Shown piece after piece: positions 27,247-35,745 of a stretch of 64,000 nt of DNA. A model generated the notes under the pieces. That model worked only from the letters and a program-made list of their open reading frames with translations. It made no database searches and had not been told where the DNA came from. The translations under genes and the position numbers were made by a program. Numbering within the stretch: the stretch's first letter is position 1; every line of letters begins with the position of its first letter. This stretch comes from Emcibacter sp. SYSU 3D8. GTDB taxonomy: Bacteria; Pseudomonadota; Alphaproteobacteria; SMXS01. The DNA lies in assembly GCF_039655875.1 (NCBI RefSeq), contig NZ_JBBYXK010000002.1:372001-436000 (forward strand). The letters run 5' to 3'.

Positions 27247-27738
27247 ATGGAAGCAGCCGGACTGGGCGACCGCGCCTTTGTCATCCTCGCCTTTGTCGCC
27301 GCCATGGGCTGCGGCATCGTCGGCGGCATCTTCTATGCGTTCTCGTCGTTCGTGATGCGCGCGCTGGGACGACTGCCCGCCGAACAGGGCGCGGCTGCCA
27401 TGAAGGCGATCAACGTGGCGGTGATCAATCCGGTGTTCATGCTGGCGTTCATGGGCACCGCGCTGGTGTGCCTGGCGTTGGCCGGCCTGTCGCTGCCCGT
27501 GCTGGACGGACTGGCGGGCAAGGCCGCGCTGGCCGGCAGCCTGCTCTACCTGTTCGGGTGCTTCGGGGTGACGATGGTGTTCAACGTGCCGCTGAACAAT
27601 GCGCTCGCGCGCGCGGCGCCCGATCGGGAAGCGCCGTTGTGGGCGCGTTATCTGAAGGTGTGGACGGCCTGGAACACGGTTCGCACCGTGGCCAGTTCGG
27701 CAGCGGCGGCGCTGCTTGTCGCCGCCCTCATGGTCTGA
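27247..27738 (+). CDS. DUF1772 family membrane protein (anthrone-oxygenase-like)
   Basis: A 163-residue protein with four hydrophobic spans and the DUF1772 features GGIFYAFSSFVM near residues 26-37, AINVAVINPVFM, and NVPLNNALA in the loop before the last span. WARYLKVWTAWNTVRT follows. The family includes fungal anthrone oxygenases, but most bacterial members have no known role. AAGGGAG precedes the ATG. It diverges from the MpaB-like gene, leaving 115 nt for both promoters. Confidence 0.8.
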   Translation: MEAAGLGDRAFVILAFVAAMGCGIVGGIFYAFSSFVMRALGRLPAEQGAAAMKAINVAVINPVFMLAFMGTALVCLALAGLSLPVLDGLAGKAALAGSLLYLFGCFGVTMVFNVPLNNALARAAPDREAPLWARYLKVWTAWNTVRTVASSAAAALLVAALMV

Positions 27739-27762
27739 ATCCGTCGTGCGGAGGGACGGAAA

Positions 27763-27790
27763 CGCCCACGGACCTCGCGGCCCGTGGGCG
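27763..27790. terminator. Hairpin between convergent genes
   Basis: cgcccacgg (27763-27771) and ccgtgggcg (27782-27790) form a 9-bp perfect stem with a 10-nt loop between the convergent DUF1772 gene and the small anchored-protein gene. It could stop transcription from both sides, although no T-run follows. Confidence 0.5.
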
Positions 27791-27798
27791 CACCTGAC

Positions 27799-28077
27799 CT
27801 AGTCCTTGTCGCCGTCGGTCACGCCGATGACGGGAACGTCGATCTCTTTTTCCTCGGTCTCGACCTTGGGAACCTCGACAGTCCGTTCCTCGGTGCCGAT
27901 GACGACCTTCTTGGAATCCAGGTCTACATCGGGCGCGCGGCCCGGCTCGGCGGAAATGTTGACCTCGGGCATCTCGCCCGGATCCGTGACATTGGCGCTC
28001 CAGAACCCCGAGGCGAACAGGACGCCGACAATCACGACGACGGCCACGGCGAGTCCGATCACTACATTGCGGGACAT
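27799..28077 (-). CDS. Small single-span membrane-anchored acidic protein
   Basis: A 92-residue protein: an N-terminal membrane span (about residues 5-26), then a periplasm-facing acidic tail with repeated short valine/glutamate segments (RTVEVPKVETEEKEIDVPVIG). A strong AAGGAGA ribosome site precedes the ATG at 28077; the longer open frame upstream is non-coding. No family was recognised with confidence. Confidence 0.7.
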   Translation of the reverse strand: MSRNVVIGLAVAVVVIVGVLFASGFWSANVTDPGEMPEVNISAEPGRAPDVDLDSKKVVIGTEERTVEVPKVETEEKEIDVPVIGVTDGDKD

Positions 28078-28232
28078 TTTTGCATTCTCCTTACCGGTCA
28101 TTGCAGGGTGGTAACGCCCCGGCGGCGCAAATAGTTGCGGAACCGTTTTTCCTGCGGCGGCGAAACACCGCCCCCGGGAAAGCAGAACTCCCCTTGCGCC
28201 ACGCCGCCTGCTAGGATTCGCGCCGGGGTCCG

Positions 28233-28257
28233 GGAACAGACCTGTGCCGCCGGCGTT
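28233..28257 (+). promoter_or_regulatory. EcfG (general stress) promoter for the hybrid kinase
   Basis: GGAAC at 28233-28237 and CGTT at 28254-28257 are separated by exactly 16 bp, matching the alphaproteobacterial EcfG sigma-factor promoter. The kinase ATG lies 54 nt past the CGTT. Seen directly; function inferred. Confidence 0.6.
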
Positions 28258-28311
28258 GGCAAGGGTTGGGCACGGGGGATCGGACCATATGCGGGCTGAA
28301 GAGGGACGGTC

Positions 28312-30240
28312 ATGAAACGCGCCGTAAGCGTCTCGGCACCGCCGCCGGAGGAAGACCGCTACCGGCTTCTGGTCGATGCGATCACCGACTACGCCATCTA
28401 CATGCTCGACCCGGACGGCGTGGTGACGAGCTGGAACGCCGGCGCCCATCGCTTCAAGGGCTATGAGGCCCACGAGATCATCGGCCAGCACTTCTCGCGG
28501 TTCTACACCGACGCCGACCGGCTGGCCGATCGCCCCGCCATCGCGCTGGAGACCGCCGAGCGCGAGGGCCGGTTCGAGGGCGAGGGCTGGCGGGTGCGCA
28601 AGGACGGCAGCCGGTTCTGGGCCAATGTGGTGATCGACCCGATCCGCACGCCATCGGGCGAGCTGCTGGGCTTCGCCAAGATCACCCGCGACCTGACCGA
28701 GCGCAAGCTGGCCGAGGAAAGCCTGCGGCTGAGCGAGGAGCAGTTCCGCCTGCTGGTGCAGGGCGTGTCCGATTACGCCATCTACATGCTCGACGCCACC
28801 GGCCATGTGAGCAACTGGAACCCGGGCGCCCAGCGCATCAAGGGCTACACCCCCGAGGAGATCATCGGCCGGCATTTCTCGGCATTCTATACCGAGGACG
28901 ACCGCGAGGCCGGCGAACCCCAGCGGGCGCTCGAAACCGCCGAACGCGAGGGCCGTTTCGAAAAGGAGGCGATCCGCGTCCGCAAGGACGGCACCCGGTT
29001 CTGGGCCAATGTGGTGATCGACCCGATCCGCGACGCCACCAACCGGGTGATCGGCTTCGCCAAGATCACCCGCGACGTCACCGAGCGCAAGGCGACCCAG
29101 CGGGCGCTGGATGAGGCGCGCGAGCAGCTGTTCCAGGCCCAGAAGCTCGAGGCCATCGGCCAGCTTACCGGCGGCATCGCCCACGATTTCAACAACCTGC
29201 TGATGGTGGTGCTGGGCAGCCTCGAGCTGATGCGCAAGCGCCTGCCGGGCGATTCGTCGCTGATGCCGTTGCTCGAGAACGCCGTCCAGGGCGCCCAGCG
29301 CGGCGCCTCTCTGACCCGGCGCATGCTGGCCTTCGCCCGCCGCCAGAACCTGGACCCGCAGCCCACCGGCGTGCAGGCGCTGGTCGCCGACATGAACGAC
29401 CTGATGCAGCGCTCGCTCGGCCCCGCCTTCAGCATCGACACAACCTTCCCCAACCGCCTTCCGCCCGCGATGACCGACGCCAACCAGCTCGAGGCGGCGC
29501 TGCTCAACCTGGTGGTCAACGCCCGCGACGCCATGCCCCAGGGCGGCGCCATCGCCATCACCGGCCGCGAGGAGACGGTGGCCGAGGACGGCGCGTTGAA
29601 GCCCGGCCGCTATGTGGTGATCGCCGTGACCGACAATGGCGAGGGCATGGACCCGGAAACCCTGGCCCGTGCCTCCGACCCGTTCTTCACCACCAAGGGC
29701 GTCGGCAAGGGCACGGGCCTGGGCCTGTCCATGGTGCAGGGCCTTGCCGAGCAATCCGGCGGCCGGCTGGTGCTGACCAGCCGCATGGGCGAAGGCACCA
29801 CCGCCGAACTGTGGTTCCCCGTGGCCGCCGAGGGCGCGCCCGCCGCCGACCGGGCCACGGCCGCGCCCGAGCCGCTGGCCGACGGCCGGCACCTGTCGGT
29901 GCTCGCCGTCGACGACGACCCGCTGGTGCTGAACAACACCGCCGCCATGCTGGCCGACCTAGGCCACACCGTGTTCGAGGCCGATTCCGCCGCCGAGGCG
30001 CTGGACATATTGAAGGAATACCGCATCGAGCTGGTGCTGACCGACCACGCCATGCCGCAGATGACCGGCGCCCAGCTCGCCGCCATGGTCAATGCGCGGT
30101 GGCCGGCGGTGCCGATCATTCTGGCGACGGGGTTCGCCGAGCTGCCGCCGGGAACAGGCGCGGGCCTGCCGAGGCTGGCCAAGCCGTTCACGCAGGACGA
30201 GTTGGCGCGGGCCATTGCGGAGGCGTCGCCGGTCAGTTAG
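28312..30240 (+). CDS. Soluble hybrid histidine kinase: PAS-PAS-HisKA-HATPase-REC
   Basis: A 642-residue cytoplasmic sensor kinase with no membrane span. Two nearly identical PAS domains (about 16-132 and 145-260) each contain DYAIYMLD and FWANVVIDPIR. HisKA follows, with phospho-acceptor His291 in GGIAHDFNNLL, then an ATPase domain with N-box NLVVNARDAM and G-boxes DNGEGMD and GKGTGLGLSMVQG, and a C-terminal receiver with Asp578 in LTDHAMP. An EcfG-type promoter lies upstream, suggesting stress-induced synthesis. No cognate regulator gene is adjacent; it converges with the TyrA-type gene. Confidence 0.92.
   Translation: MKRAVSVSAPPPEEDRYRLLVDAITDYAIYMLDPDGVVTSWNAGAHRFKGYEAHEIIGQHFSRFYTDADRLADRPAIALETAEREGRFEGEGWRVRKDGSRFWANVVIDPIRTPSGELLGFAKITRDLTERKLAEESLRLSEEQFRLLVQGVSDYAIYMLDATGHVSNWNPGAQRIKGYTPEEIIGRHFSAFYTEDDREAGEPQRALETAEREGRFEKEAIRVRKDGTRFWANVVIDPIRDATNRVIGFAKITRDVTERKATQRALDEAREQLFQAQKLEAIGQLTGGIAHDFNNLLMVVLGSLELMRKRLPGDSSLMPLLENAVQGAQRGASLTRRMLAFARRQNLDPQPTGVQALVADMNDLMQRSLGPAFSIDTTFPNRLPPAMTDANQLEAALLNLVVNARDAMPQGGAIAITGREETVAEDGALKPGRYVVIAVTDNGEGMDPETLARASDPFFTTKGVGKGTGLGLSMVQGLAEQSGGRLVLTSRMGEGTTAELWFPVAAEGAPAADRATAAPEPLADGRHLSVLAVDDDPLVLNNTAAMLADLGHTVFEADSAAEALDILKEYRIELVLTDHAMPQMTGAQLAAMVNARWPAVPIILATGFAELPPGTGAGLPRLAKPFTQDELARAIAEASPVS
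28360..29091 (+). repeat. Intragenic PAS-domain duplication (384-bp period)
   Basis: The segments 28360-28707 and 28744-29091 encode parallel PAS/PAC units at a period of 384 bp (128 codons). Long stretches are conserved at the DNA level, for example gccaatgtggtgatcgaccc in both. This points to a tandem duplication inside the kinase gene. Confidence 0.7.
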
Positions 30241-30266
30241 CGACGTCAGGCGGTTTCAAGCCGGCC

Positions 30267-31193
30267 TCACCCCTTCCCGTGCGGCCGTCCGAAATCGGCC
30301 GCCGGTGTCTCCTGACCCGCGTCGATCACCTCGCGGCGGATCGCCCTTGTGCGGGTGAACAGGTTGAACAGCGCATCGCCGTCGCCCCAGCGGATGGCGC
30401 GCTGCAGCGCGGTCAGGTCCTCGGTGAACCTGCCCAGCATCTCCAGCACGGCTTCCTTGTTGCCCAGGAAGATGTCGCGCCACATGGTGGGGTCCGAGGC
30501 GGCGATGCGGGTGAAGTCGCGGAAGCCGCCGGCCGAGAACTTGATCACTTCCGACTGGGTCACTTCCTCCAGATCGGCGGCGGTGCCGACGATGTTGTAG
30601 GCGATCAGATGCGGCACGTGGCTGGTGATGGCCAGCACCAGGTCGTGGTGACGGGCGTCCATCACCTCGACCTTGCTGCCCATTTCCTTCCAGAACGCCG
30701 CCAGCTTGTCGGTGGCGGCGGCGTCGGTTCCCTGCGGCGGCGTGAGAATGCACCAGCGGCCCTCGAACAGCTCGGCAAAGCCGGATTCGGGACCGGAATT
30801 CTCGGTGCCCGCCACCGGATGGCCGGGCACGAAATGCACGCCCGGCGGCACATGCGGGCCGACATCGTCGACCACCGCCTGCTTGACCGAGCCCACATCG
30901 GTAAGGGTGGCGCCGGGCGCCAGATGAGGCGCGATCTCGCGCGCCACGTCGCCGAACGCGCCGGGCGGCGTGCACAGGATGATGAGGTCGGCGCCCTTGA
31001 CCGCTTCGGCGGCGGTATCGAACACCCTGTCGGCGATCTTCAGCCGGGCGACAATGTCGCGGGTCGCCTTGCTGCGAGCGGTGGCGACGATTTCACCGGC
31101 CAGCCCGTCCCGCCGCGCCCGGTGGGCGATGGACGAGCCGATCAGGCCAACGCCGATCAGCGCCAGCCGGTCGAAAATGGGCCGGTCAACCAC
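30267..31193 (-). CDS. tyrA: Prephenate/arogenate (cyclohexadienyl) dehydrogenase, TyrA family
   Basis: A 308-residue NAD(P)-dependent enzyme of tyrosine synthesis. LIGVGLIGSS is the dinucleotide-binding loop, and GHPVAGTENSGPESG is the substrate-site signature with the catalytic histidine; FVPGHP and ITSHVPHLIAY follow. It converts prephenate to hydroxyphenylpyruvate or arogenate to tyrosine. Its start overlaps the end of the HisC-type gene by 8 nt in the operon chorismate mutase-HisC-TyrA, so an arogenate or hydroxyphenylpyruvate route is likely. No ACT domain is visible. Confidence 0.9.
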   Translation of the reverse strand: MVDRPIFDRLALIGVGLIGSSIAHRARRDGLAGEIVATARSKATRDIVARLKIADRVFDTAAEAVKGADLIILCTPPGAFGDVAREIAPHLAPGATLTDVGSVKQAVVDDVGPHVPPGVHFVPGHPVAGTENSGPESGFAELFEGRWCILTPPQGTDAAATDKLAAFWKEMGSKVEVMDARHHDLVLAITSHVPHLIAYNIVGTAADLEEVTQSEVIKFSAGGFRDFTRIAASDPTMWRDIFLGNKEAVLEMLGRFTEDLTALQRAIRWGDGDALFNLFTRTRAIRREVIDAGQETPAADFGRPHGKG

Positions 31194-32274
31194 GGGCCGG
31201 CTCCATGAACGCCGCCAGCACGTCGGTGACGCCCCGGTTTTCGGCCTCGGTCCCCACGGTCAGGCGCAGATGGCCGGGAAAGCCGTAGGACTCCATGCGG
31301 CGCAGATACCAGCCCCTGTCGCGCAGATAGGCGTCGGCCGCCTGGGCGCGCTCAGGCGCGCCGAAGTCGATCAGCAGGAAGTTGCCCGCGCTGGGCACCA
31401 CCGACAGGCCAAGACCGCCGAGACGCTGGAACAGCCAGTCGCGCCAGCGCGTATTGTGGGCGCGGGCCTTGTCGAAGAATTCGCGGTCGTCGAGGGCGGC
31501 GACGGCAGCCGCCTGGGCCGGCGCGGCCACGTTGAACGGGCCGCGCAGCCGGTTCAGCACGTCGATGATCCCCGGCGCACCATACGCCCAGCCCACGCGC
31601 AGCGCGGCGAGGCCGTAGATCTTAGAGAAGGTGCGGGTCATCACCACATTGGGCGCCCACGAGGCCAGCTCCTGTCCGGAATCGTAGTCCGGGTCGTCGA
31701 CGAACTCGGCATAGGCGGAATCGATCACCAGCACCACGTGCTCGGGCAGGCCGGCATGCAGCCGCTCCAGCTCGTCGCGGCCGATATAGGTGCCCGTCGG
31801 ATTGTTGGGATTGGCCAGATAGACCAGCCGCGTCCGCTCGCCGACACAGTTCAGCATGTTGTCGACCGAGACGGTGTAGCCGTCGTCCTTCGACGCCACG
31901 GGCGTCGCGCCCACCGCATGGGCGGCGATCGGATAGATCAGGAAGCCGTGTTCGCTGTAGAGCACCTCGTCGCCCGGGCCGGCATAGCCGCGGGCGAGCA
32001 ATTGCAGGATGTCGTCCGAGCCGAAGCCGCAGACGACGCGGTCGAGCTCCACCGCGTGGTGGCGGGCGATGGCCTCGCGCAGCAGTTGCGCGCCGCCGTC
32101 GGGATAGCGGTGCACCAGCGCGGCGGCCTGCGCATAGGCTTCAAGCGCCCTGGGGCTGGGGCCCAGCGCGGCTTCGTTCGACGACAACTTGCCGATGAAG
32201 CTGGTGTCCTTGGACTTGCCGCCCTGATACGGCTCGATGGCGAGCACGCCGGGGCGCGGAACGGGTCCGGTCAT
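31186..32274 (-). CDS. hisC: Histidinol-phosphate / aromatic aminotransferase (HisC family)
   Basis: A 362-residue PLP aminotransferase. KLSSNEAALGPSP near the N-terminus, YLANPNNPTGT, DSAYAEFV, and RTFSKIYGLAALRVGW with the PLP lysine are all present. HisC acts in histidine synthesis, but in this operon between chorismate mutase and TyrA it probably also transaminates prephenate or aromatic 2-oxo acids. Distinguishing these from sequence alone is not possible. It starts 4 nt after the chorismate mutase stop. Confidence 0.88.
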   Translation of the reverse strand: MTGPVPRPGVLAIEPYQGGKSKDTSFIGKLSSNEAALGPSPRALEAYAQAAALVHRYPDGGAQLLREAIARHHAVELDRVVCGFGSDDILQLLARGYAGPGDEVLYSEHGFLIYPIAAHAVGATPVASKDDGYTVSVDNMLNCVGERTRLVYLANPNNPTGTYIGRDELERLHAGLPEHVVLVIDSAYAEFVDDPDYDSGQELASWAPNVVMTRTFSKIYGLAALRVGWAYGAPGIIDVLNRLRGPFNVAAPAQAAAVAALDDREFFDKARAHNTRWRDWLFQRLGGLGLSVVPSAGNFLLIDFGAPERAQAADAYLRDRGWYLRRMESYGFPGHLRLTVGTEAENRGVTDVLAAFMEPARG

Positions 32275-32278
32275 GACT

Positions 32279-33079
32279 TTAACCTTTGATTGGGTTGGCG
32301 TAGCCGCCGATGATTGCGGCGCTCCTGGCGCCATGGGCGGCGCGGACGGCTTCCAGCGCAGGATCGCCGGCCCGGTGAAAACCGGGGATGGCGACCAGCG
32401 CCGTGTCACTATGTCGCGCCAGCACGTCGCCGGCCGGCGACCGGGTCTCGTTGCCGCCAACGCCTTGCAGCACCGCCAGGGTGGTTTCGTCGCCGCTGTC
32501 CTCGCGGGCATTGGCGACGGCGAAGGCGGTCGTCCCGTTGTCCACGAAAAAGGGCAGGCGCGCGAAAATCTGCAGGCCTGCCCCGTTGGTCTCGGACGAT
32601 GCAAGGCTGCGCCACCAGGGCTCGCCGCCATCCGCTGCGGCGGCGGGATCGAACGCGAACACGCCGATGGCGCCCGGCGTCGCCGCCAGGTGGGCGAGCG
32701 CGGCCGATGCGTCCTGCTGCGGCGTGAAGCGGGTGTTGACGCCGAAATGGGCGCGGGCGATGTCCCACACCGCGATGCGGTTCCGGCCGCCCCAGACGGC
32801 GATCTCGATGGGCGACTGGCGGTTGAGGAACGCGGTCATCATCTCGCGCCACATATGGGCGACGACCGGGAATGGCAGGCTGCCCGAGTGACGCTGCCGC
32901 AGGCGTCGCAGAATGCTGGCCTCGCGGCCGGGCCGCAGGCGCGGCGCGTCGGGCGCGGCGCCGTTCTTGGCGGCGACCACCAGCTCGCCCAGCATGGCGC
33001 GTTCCATGAGCAGCGCGTGGATCCGGTCATCCACGTCGTCGATCTTCTCGCGTATCTGCTCCAGCGTCGGCTGGGACAT
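32279..33079 (-). CDS. Chorismate mutase with degenerate prephenate-dehydratase-like C-terminal domain
   Basis: A 266-residue protein. Residues 1-90 form an AroQ-type helical chorismate mutase domain (IREKIDDVDDRIHALLMER, then REASILRRLRQRH and VAHMWREMMTAFLNRQ). The remaining 170 residues resemble a prephenate dehydratase/PBP-like domain, but where dehydratases have the Thr-Arg-Phe motif this protein has NGTTAFAV, so the arginine is missing. It may be a mutase with a regulatory or vestigial tail. A promoter lies at 33111-33139. First gene of the mutase-HisC-TyrA operon. Confidence 0.8.
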   Translation of the reverse strand: MSQPTLEQIREKIDDVDDRIHALLMERAMLGELVVAAKNGAAPDAPRLRPGREASILRRLRQRHSGSLPFPVVAHMWREMMTAFLNRQSPIEIAVWGGRNRIAVWDIARAHFGVNTRFTPQQDASAALAHLAATPGAIGVFAFDPAAAADGGEPWWRSLASSETNGAGLQIFARLPFFVDNGTTAFAVANAREDSGDETTLAVLQGVGGNETRSPAGDVLARHSDTALVAIPGFHRAGDPALEAVRAAHGARSAAIIGGYANPIKG

Positions 33080-33110
33080 GGCGGCTGGCCCCTGATTTCG
33101 GAAGCGCCAA

Positions 33111-33139
33111 TTACTAGTCGGCACCCCCCTGAAAATCAA
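33111..33139 (-). promoter_or_regulatory. Promoter of the aromatic amino-acid operon
   Basis: On the minus strand TTGATT (33134-33139) and TAGTAA (33111-33116) are 17 bp apart, about 32 nt before the chorismate mutase start. It lies back to back with the metX promoter. Confidence 0.5.
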
Positions 33140-33147
33140 AGAAAACA

Positions 33148-33177
33148 TTGACACTCCGAAGCGCCGACCCCTAGCTA
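33148..33177 (+). promoter_or_regulatory. Candidate promoter for metX
   Basis: TTGACA at 33148-33153 followed at 18 bp by TAGCTA (33172-33177). The -10 match is weak. No SAM riboswitch fold was seen between this and metX, although alphaproteobacterial met genes often carry one. Confidence 0.4.
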
Positions 33178-33232
33178 GTTCGCCGTCCGGACCTATGTGA
33201 ACCGGCCAGAACCCAAGACCCGAAACGACGCG

Positions 33233-34414
33233 ATGAACTCGATCTCCCTGCCGCACCCCAATTATGTGGAGGCGCGGCGTCAGCACGGACAGGACAACGA
33301 CCCGCGCGGCAGCGTGCTGCGGCTGGAGGCCGTGCCGTTCCGTCTGGTGTCGGGCACAGAATTGCCCGAGGTGACGGTGGCCTACCAGGCCTATGGCACG
33401 CTGAACGCCGACAAGTCGAACGCGGTGCTGGTGTGCCACGCATTGACCGGTGACCAGCATGTGGCCAATCCGCACCCGATCACCGGCAAGGAAGGCTGGT
33501 GGGCAAGCGCCGTCGGGCCCGGCAAGATCATCGATACCAACCGCTTCTACGTGATCTGCGCCAACGTGCTGGGCGGCTGCCTGGGCACCACCGGTCCGAA
33601 GGAGATCAACCCGGCGACGAACCGCGAATGGGGCATCGACTTCCCGGTCATCACCATCGGCGACATGGTCCGGCTGCAGGCAGCGTTCCTCGACCAGCTC
33701 GGCATCGCCGACCTGTTCTGCGTCATCGGCGGCTCCATGGGCGGCATGCAGGTGCTGGACTGGGCGGCGCGCTATCCCGAACGGGTGTTCTCGGCCATCC
33801 CGGTGGCGACCACGGCACGGCATTCGGCGCAGAACATCGCGTTCCACGAAGTGGGCCGTCAGGCGATCATGGCCGATCCGGAATGGCGCGGCGGCGCCTA
33901 TTACGGCGGGCCGGGGCCCAAGGCGGGCCTGTCGGTGGCGCGCATGGCCGCGCACATCACCTATCTGTCGGAAGCCGGGCTGCACCAGAAGTTCGGCCGC
34001 AAGCTGCAGGACCGCGACGCGCTGACCTTCGGCTTCGACGCCGACTTCCAGATCGAAAGCTATCTGCGGCACCAGGGCAGCACCTTCGTCGACCGGTTCG
34101 ACGCCAATTCCTATCTCTACATCACCCGCGCCATGGACTATTTCGACCTGGCGGCGGATTATGGCGGATTGCTCGCCAACGCCTTCAAGGACACGCAGGC
34201 CCGGTTCTGCGTCGCCTCGTTCACCAGCGACTGGCTCTATCCCACGGCGGAGAGCCGGGCCATCGTCCACGCGCTCAACGCCGTGGCCGCGCCGGTGAGC
34301 TTCGTCGAGTTCGAGACCGACAAGGGCCACGACGCCTTCCTGCTCGACGTGCCCGAATTCTACGACGTGCTGCGCGGCTTCATCGGCGCCGCGGCCGAAA
34401 AGCGGGGCCTGTAA
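33233..34414 (+). CDS. metX: Homoserine O-acyltransferase MetX
   Basis: A 393-residue alpha/beta hydrolase-fold transferase that acylates homoserine in methionine synthesis. [12 protein letters not shown] holds the nucleophilic serine, DWLYP supplies the catalytic aspartate, and [10 protein letters not shown] supplies the histidine. [10 protein letters not shown] near the N-terminus is also typical. I place the start at the ATG at 33233; a GTG at 33197 would add 12 polar residues. The stop shares bases with metW (TAATG). Acetyl versus succinyl donor cannot be told by eye. Confidence 0.92.
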   Translation: MNSISLPHPNYVEARRQHGQDNDPRGSVLRLEAVPFRLVSGTELPEVTVAYQAYGTLNADKSNAVLVCHALTGDQHVANPHPITGKEGWWASAVGPGKIIDTNRFYVICANVLGGCLGTTGPKEINPATNREWGIDFPVITIGDMVRLQAAFLDQLGIADLFCVIGGSMGGMQVLDWAARYPERVFSAIPVATTARHSAQNIAFHEVGRQAIMADPEWRGGAYYGGPGPKAGLSVARMAAHITYLSEAGLHQKFGRKLQDRDALTFGFDADFQIESYLRHQGSTFVDRFDANSYLYITRAMDYFDLAADYGGLLANAFKDTQARFCVASFTSDWLYPTAESRAIVHALNAVAAPVSFVEFETDKGHDAFLLDVPEFYDVLRGFIGAAAEKRGL

Positions 34415-35085
34415 TGGCGACGCGCGAGGCCACCATCCGGGCGCGGGACGTGCGCGTCGACCTGCTGGAGATCGGCCGGATGATCGAGCCGGGCAGCCGG
34501 GTGCTCGACATCGGCTGCGGCGACGGCGACCTGCTCTATCACCTGGTGCATGACCGGCGTGTGGATGCGCGCGGCATGGAGTTGAGCCGCGAGGGCGTGA
34601 ACGCCTGCGTGGCCCGCGGCCTGTCGGTGGTGCAGGGCGACGCCGACCGGGACCTGATCGACTATCCGACCGGCGCGTTCGACTATGCCATCCTCAGCCA
34701 GACGCTGCAGGCCATGCGCGACACCCGCGCCGGGCTGGAACAGATGCTGCGCATCGGCAAGCGCGCCATCGTGTCGTTCCCCAATTTCGGCTACTGGCGG
34801 GTGCGGATGCAGCTGCTGTTCAAGGGCCGCATGCCGGACACCGCGACGCTGGCGCATCCCTGGTACAACACGCCCAACATCCATCTGTGCACCATCCGCG
34901 ACTTTATCGCGCTGTGCGAGGATCTGGGCATCACCATCGAACGGTTCCTCGCCATCGACGCGGGCGGCAAGCGCTCGCGCACCGTCCATTCCACCCGCCG
35001 CGCCAACCTGATGGCCGAGCAGGCGCTGTTTCTGCTGGCGTTCAATGGCGAGCGGGACGAGTCGGGCGCGCCGCTGTACCGATGA
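34414..35085 (+). CDS. metW: Methionine biosynthesis protein MetW
   Basis: A 223-residue SAM-methyltransferase-fold protein with the SAM loop VLDIGCGDGDLL and the MetW pattern YAILSQTLQA and PHWYNTPNIHLCTIRDF (here AHPWYNTPNIH). MetW works with MetX and is needed for full homoserine acyltransferase activity in several proteobacteria. It starts within the metX stop and overlaps the HAD phosphatase gene by 4 nt, giving a tight three-gene operon. Confidence 0.93.
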   Translation: MATREATIRARDVRVDLLEIGRMIEPGSRVLDIGCGDGDLLYHLVHDRRVDARGMELSREGVNACVARGLSVVQGDADRDLIDYPTGAFDYAILSQTLQAMRDTRAGLEQMLRIGKRAIVSFPNFGYWRVRMQLLFKGRMPDTATLAHPWYNTPNIHLCTIRDFIALCEDLGITIERFLAIDAGGKRSRTVHSTRRANLMAEQALFLLAFNGERDESGAPLYR

Positions 35086-35720
35086 CCATCGACGCCGTTT
35101 TCATCGACCTGGACGGCACCCTGACCGATCCCAAGCCCGGGATCACCGGCTGCCTGCAATACGCGCTTGAAAGGCACGGCCTGCCGGTGCCGCATCAGGA
35201 CGAGCTGACCTGGTGCATCGGCCCGCCCATGCAGGAAAGCCTGCGCACGCTTGCCGGCAGCGAGGCGGGCGGCGCGCAGATGCTGATTCATTACCGCGAA
35301 CGCTATGCCGAGGTCGGCCTGTTCGAGAACAAGGTCTATGACGGCATCCCCGAGGCGCTGGCCGCCTTGCGGGCAGCAGGGCCGCGCCTCTATGTGGCGA
35401 CCAGCAAGCCACGGGTCTATGCCGAGCGCATCCTGGAGCATTTCGGCCTGGCGGAACATTTCCTGCGCATCTTCGGCTCGGAACTGGATGGCGCCAATGT
35501 CCGCAAGACCGACCTGCTGCGCTTCGCCCTGTCCGAGACCGGCGAGAACCCGGCGAATGCCATGATGATCGGCGACCGCGAGCACGACGCCATCGGCGCC
35601 CGCGCCCACGGCATCAGGCCCATCGGCGTGCTGTGGGGCTATGGCAGCCCGGAGGAACTGGAATTGGCGGGGATGACGCGGCTGCTGGAACGGCCGGCGC
35701 AATTGGCCACCCTTCTCTAA
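35082..35720 (+). CDS. HAD-family phosphatase (phosphoglycolate-phosphatase-like)
   Basis: A 212-residue HAD hydrolase. DLDGTLTDPKPG holds the nucleophilic and acid/base aspartates; ATSKP is motif II; the lysine in NVRKTDLL and GDREHDAIGA with the metal aspartates complete motifs III and IV. The helical cap places it near Gph/PpaX-type phosphatases. Substrate unknown; operon position suggests house-cleaning linked to methionine metabolism, but this is inference. Confidence 0.85.
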   Translation: MTIDAVFIDLDGTLTDPKPGITGCLQYALERHGLPVPHQDELTWCIGPPMQESLRTLAGSEAGGAQMLIHYRERYAEVGLFENKVYDGIPEALAALRAAGPRLYVATSKPRVYAERILEHFGLAEHFLRIFGSELDGANVRKTDLLRFALSETGENPANAMMIGDREHDAIGARAHGIRPIGVLWGYGSPEELELAGMTRLLERPAQLATLL

Positions 35721-35725
35721 GCCCG

Positions 35726-35739
35726 GTCACTTGCGTGAC
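35726..35739. terminator. Hairpin between convergent genes
   Basis: gtcac-ttgc-gtgac forms a 5-bp stem with a 4-nt loop and is followed by aaaaa on the plus strand. It sits in the 25-nt gap between the HAD gene and the convergent methyltransferase gene. Confidence 0.4.
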
Positions 35740-35745
35740 AAAAAT

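Noticed and set aside
28139-28180. Second EcfG-type promoter (ggaac at about 28139)
   Set aside because: The sequence 16-17 bp downstream reads cgaa rather than cgtt, so it does not match the pattern.
27799-29892. Long minus-strand open frame opposite the PAS kinase
   Set aside because: Only its last 92 codons (27799-28077) have a ribosome site and signal-anchor; the rest mirrors the kinase gene.
33080-33232. SAM-II riboswitch before metX
   Set aside because: No SAM-II-like pseudoknot pattern was found in the short leader between the candidate promoter and metX.
32279-34330. Long minus-strand open frame covering metX and chorismate mutase
   Set aside because: The part beyond 33079 lies opposite metX and is an artefact of codon bias; the promoter at 33111-33139 separates it from the real gene.
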